Of a stretch of DNA of 34,617 bases, positions 14,645 through 23,719 are shown piece after piece. Source of the DNA: Acidobacteriota bacterium (lineage in GTDB: Bacteria; Acidobacteriota; Terriglobia; 20CM-2-55-15); NCBI GenBank assembly GCA_003223875.1, contig QHWY01000062.1, positions 1 through 34,617 of the forward strand, read 5' to 3'. The translations under genes were made by a program, and so were the position numbers. The notes under the pieces were generated by a model. The model was not told the DNA's origin and searched no databases. It saw only the letters and a list, made by a program, of their open reading frames with translations. How positions within the stretch are numbered: the first letter of the stretch is position 1; every line of letters begins with the position of its first letter.

Positions 14645-15244
14645 ATGGTTGCCCATTTGTTACCGATTTTGTTTATCTTCCTGGCGCAGGAACTAACATT
14701 CGAAGAGCGGAGCAAAATAGAAATCATTGATGACGACAGACTTGTTCCTTATCAGGAAACTTATTTTGAGGCGGGGCCTGTGACCGGCAACATCTTGAAC
14801 GCTCATTATTTTCCAGGAATCAACCTTTACAACTCCGGGCGATACACGCGTGCCGAACAGGAATTCAACTACGTTTTATTGCGTCCGCAGTACATGAGCG
14901 CACATCCCAGGCAGAATGAATTTATGAGTATGTCGTATTACCTTCGCGGCATGATTTATTTCTACCATGCCAGAGGAGTCGGACACTACACGGCGGCAAA
15001 GGACGACTTTGAAGCAGCCCTGAAATGGAACCCACAGAGCCATATCGTATACATCGAACTGGCTCGCCTTTATGCCGTGTTGGGCTTTCGGGAGCAGGCA
15101 GTTTCGCTGCTGCGTCATCTTCTCCAATCGACACCGGACAAAATGATTTCCGACGAAGCTCGCAAGCAGCTCGACGCGTTCACGACGCCATCTCCATCAT
15201 CTGGTGTCACCCCCGGACCAGCGGCGACTCAACCGCAACCATAG
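14645..15244 (+). CDS. Exported TPR-like protein, about 199 aa
   Basis: The ATG at 14645 is preferred over an in-frame start at 14564 because it gives a clean signal peptide (MVAHLLPILFIFLAQ) and avoids overlap with the ligase gene. The mature part has helical repeats resembling TPRs at about residues 53-86, 97-130 and 134-163 (for example YYLRGMIYFYHARG and VYIELARLYAVLGFREQAVSLL). A Pro/Thr/Ser-rich tail (180-199) follows. TPR proteins in EPS loci often scaffold the export machinery in the periplasm. No lipobox Cys is present. The specific role here is unknown. Confidence 0.65.
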   Translation: MVAHLLPILFIFLAQELTFEERSKIEIIDDDRLVPYQETYFEAGPVTGNILNAHYFPGINLYNSGRYTRAEQEFNYVLLRPQYMSAHPRQNEFMSMSYYLRGMIYFYHARGVGHYTAAKDDFEAALKWNPQSHIVYIELARLYAVLGFREQAVSLLRHLLQSTPDKMISDEARKQLDAFTTPSPSSGVTPGPAATQPQP

Positions 15245-15257
15245 ACGCCAATCAGTA

Positions 15258-16409
15258 ATGTCCATCCAGATTATTAAGACGAAGGACGAATTTTGTGGCC
15301 TACGTGAGGTCTGGAATCAGCTGCTGTCGCGTAGTGACTCTGACACGATCTTCCTTACTTGGGAATGGCTGTCTTCATGGTGGGAAGCTTATACCGGACC
15401 AACCGACGACCTTCATATCATAGTGGTGCGTGACCAAGGTGGCCAAATCACCGGGATCGCTCCGTTCTTTCTGACGAAGCAGCGTTGGCTGCCTTTCTTC
15501 GGAATGAAGACGCTGCGGTTTGTTGGCGATGGATCTTGGGACAGCGATTACTTGGACATGATCCTGGCAAAGGAGCACGAGGAAGAGAGTTTGAGATCGA
15601 TTTGGGACTACTTGCGGTCCAACAATCGTCTTTGGGACATAGTGGAGTTCCCGCCCGTTTCCGAACAATCCTCAATGCTTCGGTGGTTGAAGAATCTAGG
15701 CAGCCAGGGTGAGCTCATGCTTCGCAACGAATATGTTCCATGCTCCGTGACTCATCTGCCCCGTTCATGGGACGAGTATATGACCGCTTTAAGTCCACGT
15801 TTCCGGACGAAGATCCGCAGCACGTTGCGAAATCTGCAAGAGAGTCATGATATCCGCTTTTATTCCATCGAGAACGATAACGATTTGACGGCGGGTCTCG
15901 AGACTCTTTTTCGATTACACAGCAAACGCTGGAAGCTAAAGGAACACGACGGCGTGTTCGTCAATCCAACAAAACGTCGATTCTATTACAGCTTTGCGCC
16001 GGAATTTTTGAAGCGGGGATGGCTGGCATTCGACTTTCTTGACATTGATGGCAGGACCGTGGCGTGTCAGCTCTGCTTCCGTTATAACGGCACTCAATTT
16101 CTGTTGCAGGAAGGATTCGATCCGGAATTCGGCGCCGAAAGCGTCGGCATTGCGTTACGAGCCATGGTATTTCGGAAGGCCATTTGTGACGGCATCCACA
16201 GCTACGATTTTCTAGCAGGCGTTGGTAGGCAGAAGGCGCAGTGGGGAGCACAGGTGAAGGGCTGCGTAAAGGGTCTGGCGGCGCGCCCGACTCTTCAGAA
16301 TGCCGTTTATATGAAGACGCCCATTCTTATCGAGGCTGTCAAACAGCGCGCAAAGGCTGTTCTGCCCAGGAAAGCAGTCGAACTGCGCCGGCGGCTGCTG
16401 ACCTCCTGA
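15258..16409 (+). CDS. CelD/BcsL-like GNAT acyltransferase, about 383 aa
   Basis: The protein starts at the ATG at 15258, just after the TPR gene's stop; a longer in-frame start at 15204 would overlap that gene. The N-terminal region (FLTWEWLSSWWEAYTGPTDDLHIIVVRD) and the C-terminal GNAT-like half match proteins called cellulose biosynthesis CelD. The latter runs through AFDFLDIDGRTVACQLCFRYNGTQFLLQEGFDPEF and ends YDFLAGVGRQKAQWGAQ. These are relatives of FemAB and acyl-CoA N-acyltransferases, with the familiar YDFL.G....K..WG signature. The locus therefore carries two proteins of this superfamily (the other is at 6098). They probably acylate an amino sugar or transfer an amino acid; the donor is unknown. 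Confidence 0.8.
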   Translation: MSIQIIKTKDEFCGLREVWNQLLSRSDSDTIFLTWEWLSSWWEAYTGPTDDLHIIVVRDQGGQITGIAPFFLTKQRWLPFFGMKTLRFVGDGSWDSDYLDMILAKEHEEESLRSIWDYLRSNNRLWDIVEFPPVSEQSSMLRWLKNLGSQGELMLRNEYVPCSVTHLPRSWDEYMTALSPRFRTKIRSTLRNLQESHDIRFYSIENDNDLTAGLETLFRLHSKRWKLKEHDGVFVNPTKRRFYYSFAPEFLKRGWLAFDFLDIDGRTVACQLCFRYNGTQFLLQEGFDPEFGAESVGIALRAMVFRKAICDGIHSYDFLAGVGRQKAQWGAQVKGCVKGLAARPTLQNAVYMKTPILIEAVKQRAKAVLPRKAVELRRRLLTS

Positions 16410-16427
16410 TACCGGTTACAACCTCCG

Positions 16428-17663
16428 ATGACAGTAAGTAAGAACGATCTTGTGCGAACGTCCGGTCGGCCTCGGGTTTTAATCTATACGACGCTGTTTC
16501 CGAATTCGGTTGATCCGCTGCAGGGGAATTTTGTTCTTGAGCGAATGCGGCACCTGCAGCCTTTTGTCGATATGTCCGTCGTCGCTCCGGTTCCCTACTT
16601 TCCTCGAGTTCGCCTGAACCAGCGTTGGTACCAATTCGCCAGCGTTCCACGCAGTGAAACCTTTGCCGGGTTCAATGTCGATCATCCTCGCTATGTCGTA
16701 TTTCCAAAGCTCGGAATGACCACGCATGGCGTCTCGATGTTTGCGGGTAGTCTCAGGCGCGTATGCGCGCGACTGCGTGCGAGCGACTATGACCTGATTG
16801 ATGCGCACTATGTTTATCCGGATGGGCTGGCAGCAACGTTGTTGGGGGCCGTTCTGAATAAGCCTGTGATCGTCTCTGCCCGAGGCACGGATATTAATGT
16901 ATTTTCTGGGCTCAGGATGATCCGGCCGATGATTCAGCACGTCCTGAGTCGGGCAGATGCCGTCATTGCCGTCACGCAGGCTCTGAAAAGCATGATGGTC
17001 GCTTTGGGTTGTCCCAGCGGCAAGATAAGCGTCATCCAAAATGGGGTTGACTCGCTGAAGTTCATGCCCATCTCTCGCAAATCAGCGCGGCGCGAGCTCG
17101 GCTTACCAAACCGTCAACGAATCCTGCTGGGGGTTGGACGGCTTCTTGAACCCAAGGGCTTTCAGATTCTCATCGAAGCTGTAGGCCGCCTGAGATCGCG
17201 CCATCCGGACATTATGTTGCTCGTAGTAGGAGAAGGGCCGTATCGGACAGCACTCGAGAGGCAGATCAGAGACCTGGGAATTTGTAACAACGTCAAACTG
17301 GCCGGAGCTCAACCACACGAGCAACTGGCGCTCTGGTATAGCGCGGCGGATCTGTTTTGCATGGCAAGTTCAAGAGAAGGATGCCCCAATGTCGTATTGG
17401 AGGCGATGGCATGTGGCTTGCCGATAATAGCCACTCCCGTTGGAGGCGTACCTGAAATCGTAGTTTCCCCTTCAGTAGGTAAGCTTATCGACCGCACACC
17501 GGAAGCTTTCGAACAGGCAATCGATGAGAGCTTAAGCCGGCAATGGAACTATGCTGCGATCATTGCTCACAGCCGGGCCTATAGTTGGCCCACTGTTGCC
17601 AGTGAAATCTTGAACATTTACTCCGAAGTATTAACCCGGCGAAATTCGCAGCGTTCAAGTTAA
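16428..17663 (+). CDS. GT4 glycosyltransferase, 411 aa
   Basis: Retaining GT-B enzyme. The N-terminal half has LIYTTLFPNSVDPLQGNFVLERM (about 18-40) and IDAHYVYPDGLAATLLG. The donor half has GVGRLLEPKGFQILIEAV (about 234-251), LLVVGEGPYR and the E-x7-E motif in SREGCPNVVLEAMACGLP (about 315-332). The sequence style is that of exosortase-A-linked GT4 proteins. It is the last gene of the central block: a hairpin terminator candidate follows at 17693-17722. Acts in the cytoplasm in assembly of the repeat unit; sugar unknown. Confidence 0.85.
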   Translation: MTVSKNDLVRTSGRPRVLIYTTLFPNSVDPLQGNFVLERMRHLQPFVDMSVVAPVPYFPRVRLNQRWYQFASVPRSETFAGFNVDHPRYVVFPKLGMTTHGVSMFAGSLRRVCARLRASDYDLIDAHYVYPDGLAATLLGAVLNKPVIVSARGTDINVFSGLRMIRPMIQHVLSRADAVIAVTQALKSMMVALGCPSGKISVIQNGVDSLKFMPISRKSARRELGLPNRQRILLGVGRLLEPKGFQILIEAVGRLRSRHPDIMLLVVGEGPYRTALERQIRDLGICNNVKLAGAQPHEQLALWYSAADLFCMASSREGCPNVVLEAMACGLPIIATPVGGVPEIVVSPSVGKLIDRTPEAFEQAIDESLSRQWNYAAIIAHSRAYSWPTVASEILNIYSEVLTRRNSQRSS

Positions 17664-17692
17664 CTTCAACCCGTCTGAGCGCTGAAGGGCAT

Positions 17693-17722
17693 CCTCTCCC
17701 CCCGAGGGAGAGGGACCGCTTT
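17693..17722 (+). terminator. Hairpin terminator candidate after the second GT4
   Basis: CCTCTCCC (17693-17700) pairs perfectly with GGGAGAGG (17706-17713) around a CCCGA loop, and TTTT follows six bases later within ACCGCTTTTC. The short gap before the T-run makes it less than classic. It is the only strong hairpin after a gene on the plus strand here and marks a possible operon end. Confidence 0.45.
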
Positions 17723-17749
17723 TCAATTTATTCAGACCTTCGCTACAGT
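17722..17749 (+). promoter_or_regulatory. Weak promoter candidate before the ATP-grasp gene
   Basis: TTCAAT (17722-17727), a 16-base spacer and TACAGT (17744-17749) lie between the hairpin terminator and the ATG at 17777. The -35 matches only three of six bases. No ops-like site is present in this gap, unlike the other operon starts. Confidence 0.2.
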
Positions 17750-17776
17750 TGCAGCGATGCAGAAGGTTACACACAA

Positions 17777-19090
17777 ATGAGTTCAGAACATCCGCCCGTA
17801 TTCGTAATGAACGTGTATTACAGCGGGCTTGGCATTGCGCGCTCCTTGCACGGCCGCGGCATTGATGTATTCGGGCTTTCGTCCGAAGCCGACGCGCCTG
17901 GGATGACTTCGGGCTTCTTCAACGGCATCTACGAAGTGCCGAATGGGCGAGACGAGCCTGACGCGCTGTATCGGCGATTACTTGAACTGAGAACCAAACA
18001 TAGCGACGCCCCAGTGATATTCCCGACTCGCGATTTTGACGTTCTCTTTCTCCATCACTACGGCCAACAGCTTAGCCCCTTTTATCGTGTGCCGCAGGAT
18101 GGAGGATTTGATTGTCTGATGGATAAACTCGAGCTGGCAAAAACAGCTTCGAGATTGGGGATGGCCGTACCTCCGACCATCGTATGTAGTTCCGCACAGG
18201 AGCTTCAAGAACGACTTGGAACGATTCGATTTCCTGTAGTCGTCAAGCCGCGTTTTGCTTATCTTTGGAGGCGCAAAAGCGCATGGGAAGCTGTAGGCGC
18301 GCGGAAAGCCTTCCTTGTGGAATCTGCGGATGAGCTACACCGCGAGTATGAGCGCATCGCAGGCCTGAATCCCGAGATTCTAATCCAGGAGTACATTGCC
18401 GGTTCCGACAGTGACATTGTCGTCTGTTGCTGTTATGTGAGCCGGAATCACGGCTTGCTCGGACACTTTACAGCCAAAAAACTCCGTCAGAATCCGCCGT
18501 TGTTTGGTACTGGCTGTGCGATTGAGGCTGCCGATATCCCAGAAATCGTTCCGCTGGCCGCGCTCATTCTCGAGTCGTCCGGGTATTCGGGTCTGGCCGA
18601 AGTGGAATTCAAACATGACAAGGACTCAAATACTTTTTATCTGATCGAAATAAACCCAAGACACTGGGACCAGCATGAGTTAGGCACACGGGTTGGCGTG
18701 AATTTATCGTGGCTTGCCTATCAAAGCATGATCGGGCTGCGCCCCTCCGTTCAAATACCAACTTATAAGAGCTCGGCCGGCTACAAATGGATTGCCGAAG
18801 CAGAAGCACTGATGCTTGTTATGCGCAAGGCGTACGCGCAGCTACAGCCTGGCGGTAGGGGCACATCCTCGCCAAAAGAGCTCATCAGCCGCTGCACAGC
18901 TTTCGTCCGAACTGTCGTCGCTGAAACATATTTCCTCTTGAAAGGGCGAAAGATGTTTGCCATTTCGAACAGGCGTGATCCGATACCGGGTCTGTTACTG
19001 GCCTTTCGGACCTTTCGGCAAATTTTTAAAATGATGATCCATCACCTCCTATCCGATCGAACTGCACCCTATGCCGCCGACAATCGATAA
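17777..19090 (+). CDS. ATP-grasp ligase, 437 aa
   Basis: The order is pre-ATP-grasp domain (about 8-110), substrate-binding lid and ATP-grasp core. VVVKPRFAYLWRRK (about 154-167) supplies the ATP-binding Lys, EILIQEYIAGSDSDIV (about 199-214) the hinge, and YLIEINPRHWDQH (about 289-301) the metal-binding E and N. The style resembles D-aspartate ligase and carnosine-synthase-like proteins found in polysaccharide loci, which join a carboxylate to an amine. It is followed by the class-III aminotransferase with a 20-base overlap, so the two are almost certainly co-translated. Together they may make and attach an amino acid or amino sugar amide. Substrates not identifiable from sequence. Confidence 0.82.
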   Translation: MSSEHPPVFVMNVYYSGLGIARSLHGRGIDVFGLSSEADAPGMTSGFFNGIYEVPNGRDEPDALYRRLLELRTKHSDAPVIFPTRDFDVLFLHHYGQQLSPFYRVPQDGGFDCLMDKLELAKTASRLGMAVPPTIVCSSAQELQERLGTIRFPVVVKPRFAYLWRRKSAWEAVGARKAFLVESADELHREYERIAGLNPEILIQEYIAGSDSDIVVCCCYVSRNHGLLGHFTAKKLRQNPPLFGTGCAIEAADIPEIVPLAALILESSGYSGLAEVEFKHDKDSNTFYLIEINPRHWDQHELGTRVGVNLSWLAYQSMIGLRPSVQIPTYKSSAGYKWIAEAEALMLVMRKAYAQLQPGGRGTSSPKELISRCTAFVRTVVAETYFLLKGRKMFAISNRRDPIPGLLLAFRTFRQIFKMMIHHLLSDRTAPYAADNR

Positions 19091-20546
19091 CGCAAAACCC
19101 CGAACGGATTCTGCCAGCCTTGGTTTATGGCAACATCACGGCGAGAATCTCCTTTTGCTCCAGCCCTTCATGGATAGTGTGATCGTTGGCGGCGAAGGCT
19201 GCTACATGATCGACGCCGATGGGAACCGCATTCTCGATCTGGCAGCAGGCCAGTTCTGCAGCGTTTTGGGCTACAGTCATCCAAGATTCGTGCAGCGCCT
19301 GCAACATCAACTGGCAGATCTTTTGCACATCGGTGATCAGTACGTCAGTCCGGGCGTGTTAAAGGCGGCTTCACGTCTTGCCGGCGTTGCGCCGGCTGGT
19401 TTGAAAAAAGTAGTTTTTCTTTCCACCGGATCTGAGGCGAACGAATGCGCCATGCGTATCGCGAAGTCTGTGACCGGCCGCACCGGAATGTTGGGATTTT
19501 CGCGCGGGTACTACGGAATTTCACTTGCCACCCGGAATTTAAGCTCGATATCGGACCACCCCGGTAAAACCGATTTTCAACCGGCGCCGGCCAACCAAAA
19601 CAAGCTGATAACTCCGACATGTCGGCGATGTCCTGTTAAACAGCAATACCCGTCCTGCTCGGCCGCCTGTCTTGACGTTTCATTAGAGCTCCTGTCGTCG
19701 CAGCAGGAGAATGTGGCTGCCGTCATTATCGAACCGGTTCTCTCGGCGGGAGGAATGATTTTCCCGCCAAAGGAGTACTTGCAGAAATTGCATGCTGCGG
19801 TGCACGAACTCGGTGCCCTGTTTATCGTCGACGAGGCTCAGACAGGATTTGGCCGGTGCGGTGAATGGTTCGACATCCAGAACTATGGAATAAATCCCGA
19901 CATCATGGTCATCTCCAAAACCGGAGGCAATGGATATCCTGCCGCGGCAGTGATCGTATCGGACTCGGTAGCGAAAGACCTCGAGCGGACGCATTTCACC
20001 CATTTATCCAGCCATCAAAATGATCCTCTTGCAGCGGCAGCCGTCCACGCCGTGATCGATATCGTTGAGGAAGAAAACCTGGTCGAACGCAGTCGCGCGA
20101 TGGGGGAATATTTTATAGCCAGGTTGCGGGATCTCCAGAGCACACACAAGTTCATCGCGGATATCAGGGGCCGTGGGCTGATGATCGGTATGGAATTGGC
20201 AACCGGCAAAAATGATACGAGCAAGCTCGCTTTCGAAATGGCGATGCTTTGCGAGCGGCGCGGAGTCCATCTCACCTTCAGTTATTTCGAGCCCGTGATC
20301 CGAATTATTCCCCCACTCATCATTTCCCAGGAAGAGATAGATGCAGCCATCACAGTCATGGACGAAGCTCTGTCGATAATAGAAAGGGGCTCAAGCAGCC
20401 TGAATGACCTCCTTCCCAAGAACTGTAAGAGCGGTCCTTTTACAAGGGGGATGATCGACGAATCCCATTTGAGTTTGCGCCGGATGTGGCAGACCTCACC
20501 ACAGCAGTGGCTGAACAAGCTGCAATCTCTTCGACGAAATAAATGA
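19071..20546 (+). CDS. Class-III PLP-dependent aminotransferase, 491 aa
   Basis: Fold-type I PLP enzyme. VFLSTGSEANECAMRIAK (115-132) binds the phosphate, IVDEAQTGFGR (252-262) holds the PLP-ring Asp, and ISKTGGNGYP (281-290) carries the Schiff-base Lys283. A four-Cys insert, C184-x2-C187-x8-C196-x3-C200, lies before EPVLSAGGM; similar Cys-rich inserts occur in other class-III aminotransferases and may hold zinc. Known relatives use omega-amino acids, glutamate-semialdehyde or dialkylglycine. The 20-base overlap with the ATP-grasp gene and the ATGA overlap with the next GT place it in one operon. It probably makes an amino substrate for the ATP-grasp enzyme, or aminates a sugar precursor (inference). 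Confidence 0.85.
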   Translation: MPPTIDNAKPRTDSASLGLWQHHGENLLLLQPFMDSVIVGGEGCYMIDADGNRILDLAAGQFCSVLGYSHPRFVQRLQHQLADLLHIGDQYVSPGVLKAASRLAGVAPAGLKKVVFLSTGSEANECAMRIAKSVTGRTGMLGFSRGYYGISLATRNLSSISDHPGKTDFQPAPANQNKLITPTCRRCPVKQQYPSCSAACLDVSLELLSSQQENVAAVIIEPVLSAGGMIFPPKEYLQKLHAAVHELGALFIVDEAQTGFGRCGEWFDIQNYGINPDIMVISKTGGNGYPAAAVIVSDSVAKDLERTHFTHLSSHQNDPLAAAAVHAVIDIVEEENLVERSRAMGEYFIARLRDLQSTHKFIADIRGRGLMIGMELATGKNDTSKLAFEMAMLCERRGVHLTFSYFEPVIRIIPPLIISQEEIDAAITVMDEALSIIERGSSSLNDLLPKNCKSGPFTRGMIDESHLSLRRMWQTSPQQWLNKLQSLRRNK

Positions 20547-21793
20547 AAAAAATATTGATGATTGCCTTTCACTATCCGCCGTTTAGCGGCGGCAGCGGCG
20601 TTCATCGGACTCTGAAATTTACTAAATATCTTCCAGAGTTTGGCTGGCAGCCTCTCGTTCTCACGGCAAACCGCCAGGCGTATTCCCACTCGGCAAACGG
20701 GCACTCTGAAGTACCGGACGGCGTTGAAACCATCAGAGCGTTTGCGTTGGATGCAAAGCGTCATTTGTCGTTTCGCGGGAAGTACTTACAATGTCTTGCC
20801 CTGCCCGATCAATGGATTAGCTGGTGGCCTAGTGCGGTGGTGGAGGGCTTGAGCTTGATACGCAAACATCGTCCGGATGTGATTTGGTCGACGTATCCGA
20901 TCGCTACCGCGCACCTGATCGGTTTGACGCTTAACCGATTAAGTAGCATTCCCTGGATAGCGGATTTCAGGGACCCCATGACGGACACGGATCCGCAGAG
21001 CGGACAAGAATATCCTCTTGACGCTCGTATTCGCCGGGCGAACGCACGAATCGAAAGATGGACGATGAACCATTGCACGCGGGCAGTCGTTACAACTCCC
21101 GGTACGCTGTCGATTTACGTCAATCGCTTTCCGGCTGTTTCAGAAAACCGGTGGAAGCTGATTCCGAATGGATATGATGAAGACGATTTTCTCGCTGCCG
21201 AGCAGCACGTCTGTTCTCGTGCTCGCAACGGCAAACCCGCCACGTTCGTGCATAGCGGACTCCTCTATCCTCATGCGCGCGATCCGAAAATGTTTTTTGC
21301 GGCTCTAGCGGGTCTGCGCCGCGCCGGTGTGATCTCACCTTCAAGAGTAAAGATCGTCCTGCGTGCCACTGGTTACGATGATTTCTATCGTCCGCAGGTC
21401 CAGGATCTCGGGCTCGCAGATATGGTGTTTTTCGAACCTGCCGTTTCTCATCGCGAAGCGCTCATCGAGATGCTGAACGCGCATGGACTTCTCGTGCTTC
21501 AGGCATCCAGTTGCAATATGCAAATCCCAGCTAAGTTGTACGAGTGTCTGCGCGCACGCCGGCCGATATTTGCGATGACCGATCCCGCCGGCGACACTGC
21601 AGCAGTGCTGAGATCGGAGGGAATGAAATTTATAGTACCTCTCGATTGCAAACAAACCATCGCAGACAACTTTGTGCGATTTCTTTCTGCGGCTGAAGGA
21701 TGGCATCACACGTCCTCTTCAGAGGATCGTCATTCAAGGAAAGCAAGAACACGAGATCTAGTGGAGCTGCTGGACTCCGTTTCCGCTGCGTAA
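20543..21793 (+). CDS. GT4-like glycosyltransferase, 416 aa
   Basis: The protein begins KKILMIAFHYPPFSGGSGVHRTLKF, the FHYPP opening of a glycosyltransferase group common in EPS loci. Motifs include WIADFRDPMTD (about 137-147) and KLIPNGYDEDDF (about 204-215). The donor-domain segment AKLYECLRARRPIFAM (about 330-345) carries the Glu of the C-terminal E-x7-E-like motif in shortened form. It overlaps the aminotransferase by ATGA. It acts in the cytoplasm on the growing repeat unit; sugar specificity unknown. Confidence 0.82.
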   Translation: MKKILMIAFHYPPFSGGSGVHRTLKFTKYLPEFGWQPLVLTANRQAYSHSANGHSEVPDGVETIRAFALDAKRHLSFRGKYLQCLALPDQWISWWPSAVVEGLSLIRKHRPDVIWSTYPIATAHLIGLTLNRLSSIPWIADFRDPMTDTDPQSGQEYPLDARIRRANARIERWTMNHCTRAVVTTPGTLSIYVNRFPAVSENRWKLIPNGYDEDDFLAAEQHVCSRARNGKPATFVHSGLLYPHARDPKMFFAALAGLRRAGVISPSRVKIVLRATGYDDFYRPQVQDLGLADMVFFEPAVSHREALIEMLNAHGLLVLQASSCNMQIPAKLYECLRARRPIFAMTDPAGDTAAVLRSEGMKFIVPLDCKQTIADNFVRFLSAAEGWHHTSSSEDRHSRKARTRDLVELLDSVSAA

Positions 21794-21819
21794 ACGCTCT
21801 GAAAATCTCCTATAAGACT

Positions 21820-22851
21820 ATGACAGGAAATTATCCTAACCTACTTCGCGTAACGAAGAACGAACGTTTGAGATTGGGTCTGGCGCCGGTCATCGCTAAG
21901 CACGGACTGCACGAGCTTGATATCTTTTCGGATTCCGCCTTGATTCATCTCTTAGAAACACACCCCAGAGATCAGCTGCAGGCTTTTACGATGGGTACGG
22001 ACTGGGAGAATCGACACGAGTGGCAGCCCGTGGATACCGCCGGAGCTTCCGGCGTAGATTTGTTTAATGCGGTATCCAAAGGGCACCTTTGGTTCAACAT
22101 CTTTCGGGTTCACCTGTTCCATTCTCCCTTTCGCGATCTGTTGAACCGTCTGTTCAGCGAACTTACGGAGGCTAACCCGGACTTTCACTGCTTTAACCAG
22201 ACCGGTACGTTAATCGTATCGTCCCCCAAGGCGTTGGTCTACTACCATGCCGATGCGCAACCAAATTTGCTTTGGCACGTTCGCGGGTCAAAGCGAGTCT
22301 GGGTCTATCCGGCCGAGGACGCCGAGCTTATAGATCAGGAGCTGATGGAGGACATCTTTGCATCATACATTGACGAAGAAGTGCCATACAGGCGTGAATT
22401 CGACGAAAAGGCCATCGTGTTTGATTTGAATCCCGGGGAAGTCATATCGTGGCCTCAGAACTCGCCGCATCGGATCAGGAATGTTGGCGGCCTGAATGTC
22501 TCCTTCAGCACGATTTATGAAACCGAGCCGAGCTCCCGGCGCAAACTGACCTATTGTGCAAACAGACTCCTTCGCCGGACATATCATCTGCCTGCGCGAT
22601 CTACAAAGGAGACCGGCATTTCTGCTCGTCTCAAGTGTCTTACTTACCGCGGATTTCGAAAACTAGGACTGGTTCCTGTGCCTCCCAGAAGAGCATATAT
22701 CACCAGGCTCAGGATCAACCCGGAAGCCGCTGGCGGGTTCGAACCCATTGATGATGGGCCCGTGTTGACGGAGTTTTCGAAAAAGGAATTTGTCTTAAAA
22801 AAAGATCGTTGGGGAAGGCTTGCAGCGGTAGCACAAGCCAAACCTCGATAA
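21820..22851 (+). CDS. JmjC/cupin-like putative Fe(II)-dependent oxygenase 1, about 343 aa
   Basis: The ATG at 21820 is chosen because it follows the GT4 stop by 26 bases; a longer frame to 21700 would overlap that gene. A cupin metal triad is visible: H143-x-D145 in YYHADAQPNLLWHVRGSKRVWVYP, and H217 in ISWPQNSPHRIRNVG. The N-terminal FTMGTDWENRHEW and the pattern HxD...N..W.V.G.K..W.YP are seen in proteins of polysaccharide and peptide loci related to JmjC hydroxylases. Such enzymes use iron and 2-oxoglutarate to hydroxylate. A second cupin gene follows directly. Function in EPS is unknown; hydroxylation of an acyl or amino-acid group is a guess. Confidence 0.7.
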   Translation: MTGNYPNLLRVTKNERLRLGLAPVIAKHGLHELDIFSDSALIHLLETHPRDQLQAFTMGTDWENRHEWQPVDTAGASGVDLFNAVSKGHLWFNIFRVHLFHSPFRDLLNRLFSELTEANPDFHCFNQTGTLIVSSPKALVYYHADAQPNLLWHVRGSKRVWVYPAEDAELIDQELMEDIFASYIDEEVPYRREFDEKAIVFDLNPGEVISWPQNSPHRIRNVGGLNVSFSTIYETEPSSRRKLTYCANRLLRRTYHLPARSTKETGISARLKCLTYRGFRKLGLVPVPPRRAYITRLRINPEAAGGFEPIDDGPVLTEFSKKEFVLKKDRWGRLAAVAQAKPR

Positions 22852-22871
22852 GTATGCCCGCGGAGAGAACA

Positions 22872-23696
22872 ATGAACAGCGCATTGAAGCCATTCACAGC
22901 AAGCGGTGTGACGCAAGTAGACCGTCGCGACCAATTATCTGTCCGGGAATTTCGACGGGAATATTTGTACCCGGGCAGACCGGTGGTCATCACGAACGCC
23001 ATTGAAGACTGGAAAGCACGCTCTCTCTGGACATTGGATTATTTCAGATCGCGTTACGCAGACACTTCGATACCGCTTTCGAAGTATGAGGGCGCGCATT
23101 ATCGGGTAGAAGCTGTGGAAACCGCTTCGTTGGGCTCTTTCATAGGTTCCATCGAACACAATGATTTCACAACCTACCCTTACTATATACGAGACGACTG
23201 GCGGATCTTCGTTACGCACAAAGAGCTGATGGGAGATTATCAGATTCCGAAATATTTCTTCGATTGGTATGTTTTTGTCCCGCCTTTCATGAAATTGATA
23301 TATCCGCGGATTTTTATCGGTCCCAAGGGAGCAATTACACCGTTACATCTCGACATCTGGGAAACCCATGCCTGGTTGGCTCAACTCGTAGGGCGAAAGC
23401 GGTGGCTGTTGTTTCCGCCAGATCAGCGTCCGCTCCTGTACGACTATCAAGTACGGCCATTCCAGCCAGATCTCGAGAAATTCCCCCTATACCGTAACGC
23501 CAGGCCGTTCGAATGCATCATTGGTCCCGGAGATCTCATCTTTGTCCCCAGTGGTTGGGCTCACGAGGTCATTTCGCTCGACACAACAATTTCAATCACG
23601 CACAACTATATGGGACCGGGCTGCTTTCGGCCAGCATTGGCGAACTGCATAAAAGAAAAAGTCATCGGCCGTTTGGCGAACGCTTTTCAGTACTGA
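22872..23696 (+). CDS. JmjC/cupin-8-like putative oxygenase 2, about 274 aa
   Basis: The ATG at 22872 has GGAGA at 22862-22866; the in-frame start at 22809 overlaps the previous gene and lacks a site. The protein is a textbook cupin-8/JmjC: H159-x-D161 in TPLHLDIWETHAWLAQLVGRKRW, H231 in FVPSGWAHEV, and the N-terminal YPGRPVVITNAIEDW. The triad is complete, so activity is plausible. The relatives include Fe(II)/2-oxoglutarate hydroxylases acting on proteins or small molecules. It is the last gene before the promoter and ops site at 23720-23794. The pairing with the more divergent cupin at 21820 suggests paired action on one substrate. Confidence 0.82.
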   Translation: MNSALKPFTASGVTQVDRRDQLSVREFRREYLYPGRPVVITNAIEDWKARSLWTLDYFRSRYADTSIPLSKYEGAHYRVEAVETASLGSFIGSIEHNDFTTYPYYIRDDWRIFVTHKELMGDYQIPKYFFDWYVFVPPFMKLIYPRIFIGPKGAITPLHLDIWETHAWLAQLVGRKRWLLFPPDQRPLLYDYQVRPFQPDLEKFPLYRNARPFECIIGPGDLIFVPSGWAHEVISLDTTISITHNYMGPGCFRPALANCIKEKVIGRLANAFQY

Positions 23697-23719
23697 GCGC
23701 GCTAACGTTCTGTATACGC

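Noticed and set aside
18851..18861. GGCGGTAGGGG, resembling ops
   Set aside because: It lies inside the ATP-grasp coding region and lacks the final T; no promoter is near.
22824..22834. AGCGGTAGCAC, resembling ops
   Set aside because: Inside the first cupin gene near its 3' end, with two mismatches; coding constraint explains it.
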